Part shown: positions 61,492 through 64,000 of the stretch, one piece after another | Position numbering within the stretch: position 1 is the stretch's first letter | Layout of the letters: the number at the start of each line of letters is the position of its first letter | Source of the DNA: Micromonospora chaiyaphumensis | Lineage (GTDB): Bacteria; Actinomycetota; Actinomycetes; Mycobacteriales; Micromonosporaceae | Direction: 5' to 3' | NCBI RefSeq assembly: GCF_900091435.1 | Contig: NZ_FMCS01000005.1 | Coordinates: 434,001 to 498,000, forward strand | DNA: 64,000 nucleotides | Notes under the pieces: generated by a model | What the model was told of the DNA's origin: nothing | Seen by the model: only the letters and a program-made list of their open reading frames with translations | Databases searched by the model: none | Position numbers and translations under genes: made by a program

Positions 61492-62118
61492 GTGAACTGG
61501 CTGGAACTCGTCGGCTGGGCCGGCTCCGCGCTGCTGGTCTGGTCGCTCCTGCAGACCCGGATCCTGCGGCTGCGCGCGCTCAACCTTCTCGGCTGCCTCA
61601 TCCTCATCGGCTACAACGCCGCCGTGCACGTGTGGCCCATGGTGGGGCTCAACGTGGTGCTCGCCGTGATCAACGTCTGGTACCTGCGGAAGATGCTCGC
61701 CACCCGGCACGACGCGCAGACCTACGAGGTGGTCGAGGTCGGCACCGGCGACGCCTTCCTGGCCCACACCCTGCGGGTGCACGCCGCCGACATCGCCCGG
61801 TTCAACCCCGACTTCCGCTGGGACCCTGCCGCCGCCGACCGCTCGGCCTTCCTGGTGGTCCGCGCCGACGAGGTGGTCGGCGTGGTGGTCTCGCACGCCG
61901 AGGCCGGCGGTGTGGCCCAGATCGACCTGGACTACGTGACCCCGCCCTTCCGCGACTTCACCCCCGGCGAGTTCGTCTACCGGCGCAGCCGGCTGTTCAC
62001 CGACCGCGGCTTCCGCCGGGTGGTCAGCCCTCGCGGCATGGTGGCCCCCTACTACCACCGGCTCGGCTTCCGCCCCGAGGGCGACGCGTACGTGCTCGAC
62101 CTGCCCGCCACCACCTGA
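61492..62118 (+). CDS. YgjV-like membrane segment fused to a GNAT-like domain
   Basis: The 208 residues begin with three closely spaced hydrophobic segments (about 4-20, 30-46 and 50-66; WLELVGWAGSALLVWSLL, LNLLGCLILIGYNAAVHVW, GLNVVLAVINVWYLRKM), like the YgjV/NnrU-type inner-membrane domain. A soluble part follows (about 75-208) with GNAT-like features: SAFLVVRADEVVGVVV, QIDLDYVTPPFRD and a closing APYYHRLGFRPEGDAYVLDL. The canonical acetyl-CoA loop (Q/RxxGxG/A) is not obvious, so activity is uncertain. The GTG lies 10 bases after the upstream GNAT gene. Confidence 0.75.
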   Translation: MNWLELVGWAGSALLVWSLLQTRILRLRALNLLGCLILIGYNAAVHVWPMVGLNVVLAVINVWYLRKMLATRHDAQTYEVVEVGTGDAFLAHTLRVHAADIARFNPDFRWDPAAADRSAFLVVRADEVVGVVVSHAEAGGVAQIDLDYVTPPFRDFTPGEFVYRRSRLFTDRGFRRVVSPRGMVAPYYHRLGFRPEGDAYVLDLPATT

Positions 62119-62244
62119 CCGCACGCCCGGAGGATTCACCGGCCCGCCCGCGGGGCACTGAGGGGCCTACGCCGGCCGGACCCCGGGCGGCGCGCGGCTG
62201 GGCCACGGCGGCCCGCCGGGTCGGGTCGAGGGAGAGAAGCGGGC

Positions 62245-63576
62245 GTGCAGAGCTACTGGAGCCAACTGGCCCTGGTCGGAGTTCTGGTGATCGTCAACGC
62301 GGCCTTCGCCGGCAGCGAGATGGCCCTGGTGTCGCTGCGCGACAGCCAGCTCCAGCGGCTCGAACGCGGCAGCCGCGCCGGCCGAACCCTGGCCCGCCTG
62401 GCCAAGGACCCCAACCGGTTCCTCGCCACCATCCAGATCGGGATCACCCTGGCCGGGTTCCTGGCCTCCGCCGCGGCGGCGGTGTCCCTCGCGAAGCCCC
62501 TCGTCCCGCTGCTCGGGGCGCTCGGCGACGCCGCCGAGACGGTGGCCATCGTCGCGGTCACCCTGGCGCTGACCTTCGTGACCCTGGTCTTCGGCGAGCT
62601 GGCCCCGAAACGCATCGCCATGCAGTCCGCCGAGCGCTGGGCTCTCGTCGTGGCCCGCCCGCTCGACCTGCTGGCCAGCGTCACCCGGCCGGCGGTCTGG
62701 GCCCTCGGCGCCACCAGCGACCTGGTGGTCCGCCTGTTCGGGCTGAACCCGAAGCACGAGCCGGACGAGATCGGCCCCGACGAGCTGCGCGACATCGTGG
62801 CCGGCAACCACGGCTTCACGAAGGAACAGCGGACCATCATCGCCGGCGCCGTCGAGATCGCCGACCGGCAACTGCGCGCGGTGCTCGTACCCCGGTTGCA
62901 GGTCTTCACCCTCGACAGCGGGACGACCGCGGAGGCCGCCCGGCTGGTCCTCGCGGCGACCGGCCACTCCCGGGCGCCGGTGGTGCGGCACGGCGGCCTG
63001 GACGAGGCGGTCGGGGTGATCCACCTGCGCGACCTGGTCGGCGTCCCCGACGACCGGCCGGTGGACGAGATCGCCCGGCCGCCCATGCTGCTGCCCGACT
63101 CGCTGCCGGTGGTCGACGCGCTGCGCCAGTTCAAGGCGGAACGCCAGCACATCGCGCTGGTGGTCGACGAGCGCGGCGCCGTGGACGGCATCGTCACCCT
63201 CGAGGACATCCTCGAGGAGATCGTCGGCGAGATCTACGACGAGACCGACCGGGACCTGGGCTCGATCCGCACCGAGGAGGACGGCACGCTGGTGCTGCCC
63301 GGCACCTTCCCGGTGCACGACCTCACCGATCTCGGCGTCGAGCTGCCCAACCGGCCGCCCGGCGACTACACCACCATCGCCGGGCTCGTGCTCATCTGCC
63401 TCGGGCACATCCCCACCGTGGCGGGGGAGCGGGTGCGGGTCGACGGCTGGGACCTGGCGGTGGGCGGCGTCGACCACCACGCCATCACCGAGGTACGCGT
63501 CCACCGCCACCGCCGCCGCGACCGCACCGAGGACGCCGACGCCGACGCGCCCGTGCTCGACGAGGCCCGCGGCTGA
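62245..63576 (+). CDS. CNNM/CBS-domain membrane protein (CorC/hemolysin-related)
   Basis: The 443-residue protein has an N-terminal CNNM transmembrane domain (about 1-190, with FAGSEMALVSL and TLVFGELAPKRIAM), a tandem CBS pair (about 205-330, VPRLQVFTL, APVVRHGG, GIVTLEDILEEIVGEIYDE) and a C-terminal CorC_HlyC domain (about 345-430, GTFPVHDLTDLGVELP). Relatives export Mg2+ or other divalent cations and bind ATP at the CBS pair. GAGGGAGAG precedes the GTG. The preceding 126-base gap has G/C-rich repeats but no feature I can name. Confidence 0.9.
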   Translation: MQSYWSQLALVGVLVIVNAAFAGSEMALVSLRDSQLQRLERGSRAGRTLARLAKDPNRFLATIQIGITLAGFLASAAAAVSLAKPLVPLLGALGDAAETVAIVAVTLALTFVTLVFGELAPKRIAMQSAERWALVVARPLDLLASVTRPAVWALGATSDLVVRLFGLNPKHEPDEIGPDELRDIVAGNHGFTKEQRTIIAGAVEIADRQLRAVLVPRLQVFTLDSGTTAEAARLVLAATGHSRAPVVRHGGLDEAVGVIHLRDLVGVPDDRPVDEIARPPMLLPDSLPVVDALRQFKAERQHIALVVDERGAVDGIVTLEDILEEIVGEIYDETDRDLGSIRTEEDGTLVLPGTFPVHDLTDLGVELPNRPPGDYTTIAGLVLICLGHIPTVAGERVRVDGWDLAVGGVDHHAITEVRVHRHRRRDRTEDADADAPVLDEARG

Positions 63577-63579
63577 CCC

Positions 63580-63897
63580 TCAGCGGCGCCCGGCCGGCGG
63601 GCCGAACGGGAAGCCCGGCACCGGCGGGCGCAACTGCACCGAGTCGGCGGGCACCTGGAGGGTGCTGCGCTTCAGCACCTGGGCGATCGCGCGCAGCAGC
63701 CACGGCCCCGACGGGTGCCGCTCCGGCCCGATCAGCCGGCTGGTGACCAGGGTCCACCAGTGGCCGGCCACGATGAGGTCGGTGATCCGCAGCCGATCCG
63801 GCGGCCAGCCGCCCCGTACCACCACGTCGACCACCCGGCCCAACCGCCGCCCCTGCAGGTCGTAGGCGGTGCGGCCGAGCAGCTCACCCGCTCGCAC
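63580..63897 (-). CDS. PRC-barrel domain protein
   Basis: The 105-residue protein opens RAGELLGRTAYDLQGRRLGRVVDVVVRG, the PRC-barrel pattern seen in RimM and photosynthetic reaction centre H subunits, and ends in a Pro-rich tail. Its GTG, with GGGAG 7-8 bases upstream, overlaps the 3' end of the gene at the window edge by 14 bases, so the two are coupled. Converges on the CNNM gene with 3 bases between stops. Confidence 0.8.
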   Translation of the reverse strand: MRAGELLGRTAYDLQGRRLGRVVDVVVRGGWPPDRLRITDLIVAGHWWTLVTSRLIGPERHPSGPWLLRAIAQVLKRSTLQVPADSVQLRPPVPGFPFGPPAGRR

Positions 63898-64000
63898 GGT
63901 GCGCTCCCGGGATCCGGTCGATCAGGTGCCGGCGCAGCCAGGACTCCACGGGCGAGGGCGGCAGGTCGCTCACCGGGCAGCGCAGCCGCACCACGCTGTC
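63884..64000 (-). CDS. Partial CDS at right edge, C-terminal 38 residues
   Basis: The minus-strand frame from the window edge reads DSVVRLRCPVSDLPPSPVES (20 residues) and continues WLRRHLIDRIPGAHRASG to TGA at 63884-63886. Nearly every codon ends in G or C, so it is coding. The fragment is too short to identify. Overlap with the PRC-barrel start suggests a joint operon; PRC domains are sometimes linked to MgtE-like transport proteins, a guess only. Confidence 0.65.
   Translation of the reverse strand, partial: DSVVRLRCPVSDLPPSPVESWLRRHLIDRIPGAHRASG

Overview
The window is about 73% G+C with third codon positions almost always G or C, abundant GTG starts and many 4-base ATGA/GTGA overlaps. 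Gene order (pyrC-carAB-pyrD-pyrF-mihF-gmk-rpoZ-coaBC-metK-priA, then def-fmt-rsmB-rpe, a riboflavin operon, hisEG, infC-rpmI-rplT, pheST, argCJBDFRGH) is that of a high-GC actinobacterial core chromosome. The mIHF nucleoid protein, a helicase-less PriA and the style of the proteins point to Micromonosporaceae (Micromonospora or a close relative); the genus is an inference, since there is no rRNA here. I see no rRNA, tRNA, CRISPR array, prophage, transposase or biosynthetic gene cluster.

Layout. 1-9001: pyrimidine genes (partial pyrC, carA, carB, pyrD, pyrF) with bioA lodged between pyrD and pyrF, and an 18-bp palindrome before pyrD. 9002-14885: mihF, a strikingly degenerate guanylate-kinase-like gene, rpoZ, coaBC, metK, priA. 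15110-17511: an unusual kinase-like/ParB-like fusion and a cytochrome P450 that carries an in-frame palindromic insert. 17554-20608: def, fmt, rsmB. 20826-24478: secreted M28 aminopeptidase and two tandem paralogous lipoproteins. 24739-26377: rpe and a REC-GGDDF response regulator. 26460-30936: FMN riboswitch and ribD-ribE-pnuC(ribM)-ribBA-ribH. 31018-34592: membrane protein divergent from a 7TM-GAF histidine kinase/LuxR-type regulator pair with a perfect DosR-like palindrome at the promoter. 34663-37245: hisE, hisG, a YdcZ-type transporter, a PH-domain protein. 37536-38842: infC (AUC start), rpmI, rplT, then a SpoU methyltransferase, pheS and pheT. 43646-45361: secreted GH64 beta-1,3-glucanase, divergent from 45598-53963, the argCJBDFRGH operon. 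54003-63897: small accessory genes (YjbR-like, DNA glycosylase, beta-propeller plus MoaD-like pair, luciferase-like/FMN reductase pair, universal stress protein, cNMP-binding protein, pentapeptide-like protein, GNAT, YgjV-GNAT fusion, CNNM/CBS transporter, PRC-barrel protein) and a partial gene at the right edge.

Working together: the left third supplies pyrimidines, CoA, SAM and formyl-Met processing; the middle supplies riboflavin under FMN feedback and translation factors; the arg operon is one translationally coupled unit with its own repressor gene inside and an ARG-box-like site over the inferred start of transcription.

The observations I consider most worth following are: (1) the gmk-position gene lacking the P-loop lysine, most GMP-contact residues and the LID; (2) the P-loop kinase/ParB-like fusion at 15110-16093; (3) the in-frame palindromic element in the P450; (4) the perfect palindrome abutting the inferred -35 of the kinase/regulator pair; (5) the pyrF internal island of A/T-ending codons; (6) the beta-propeller/MoaD-like pair; and (7) a candidate coupled upstream ORF before the stress protein.
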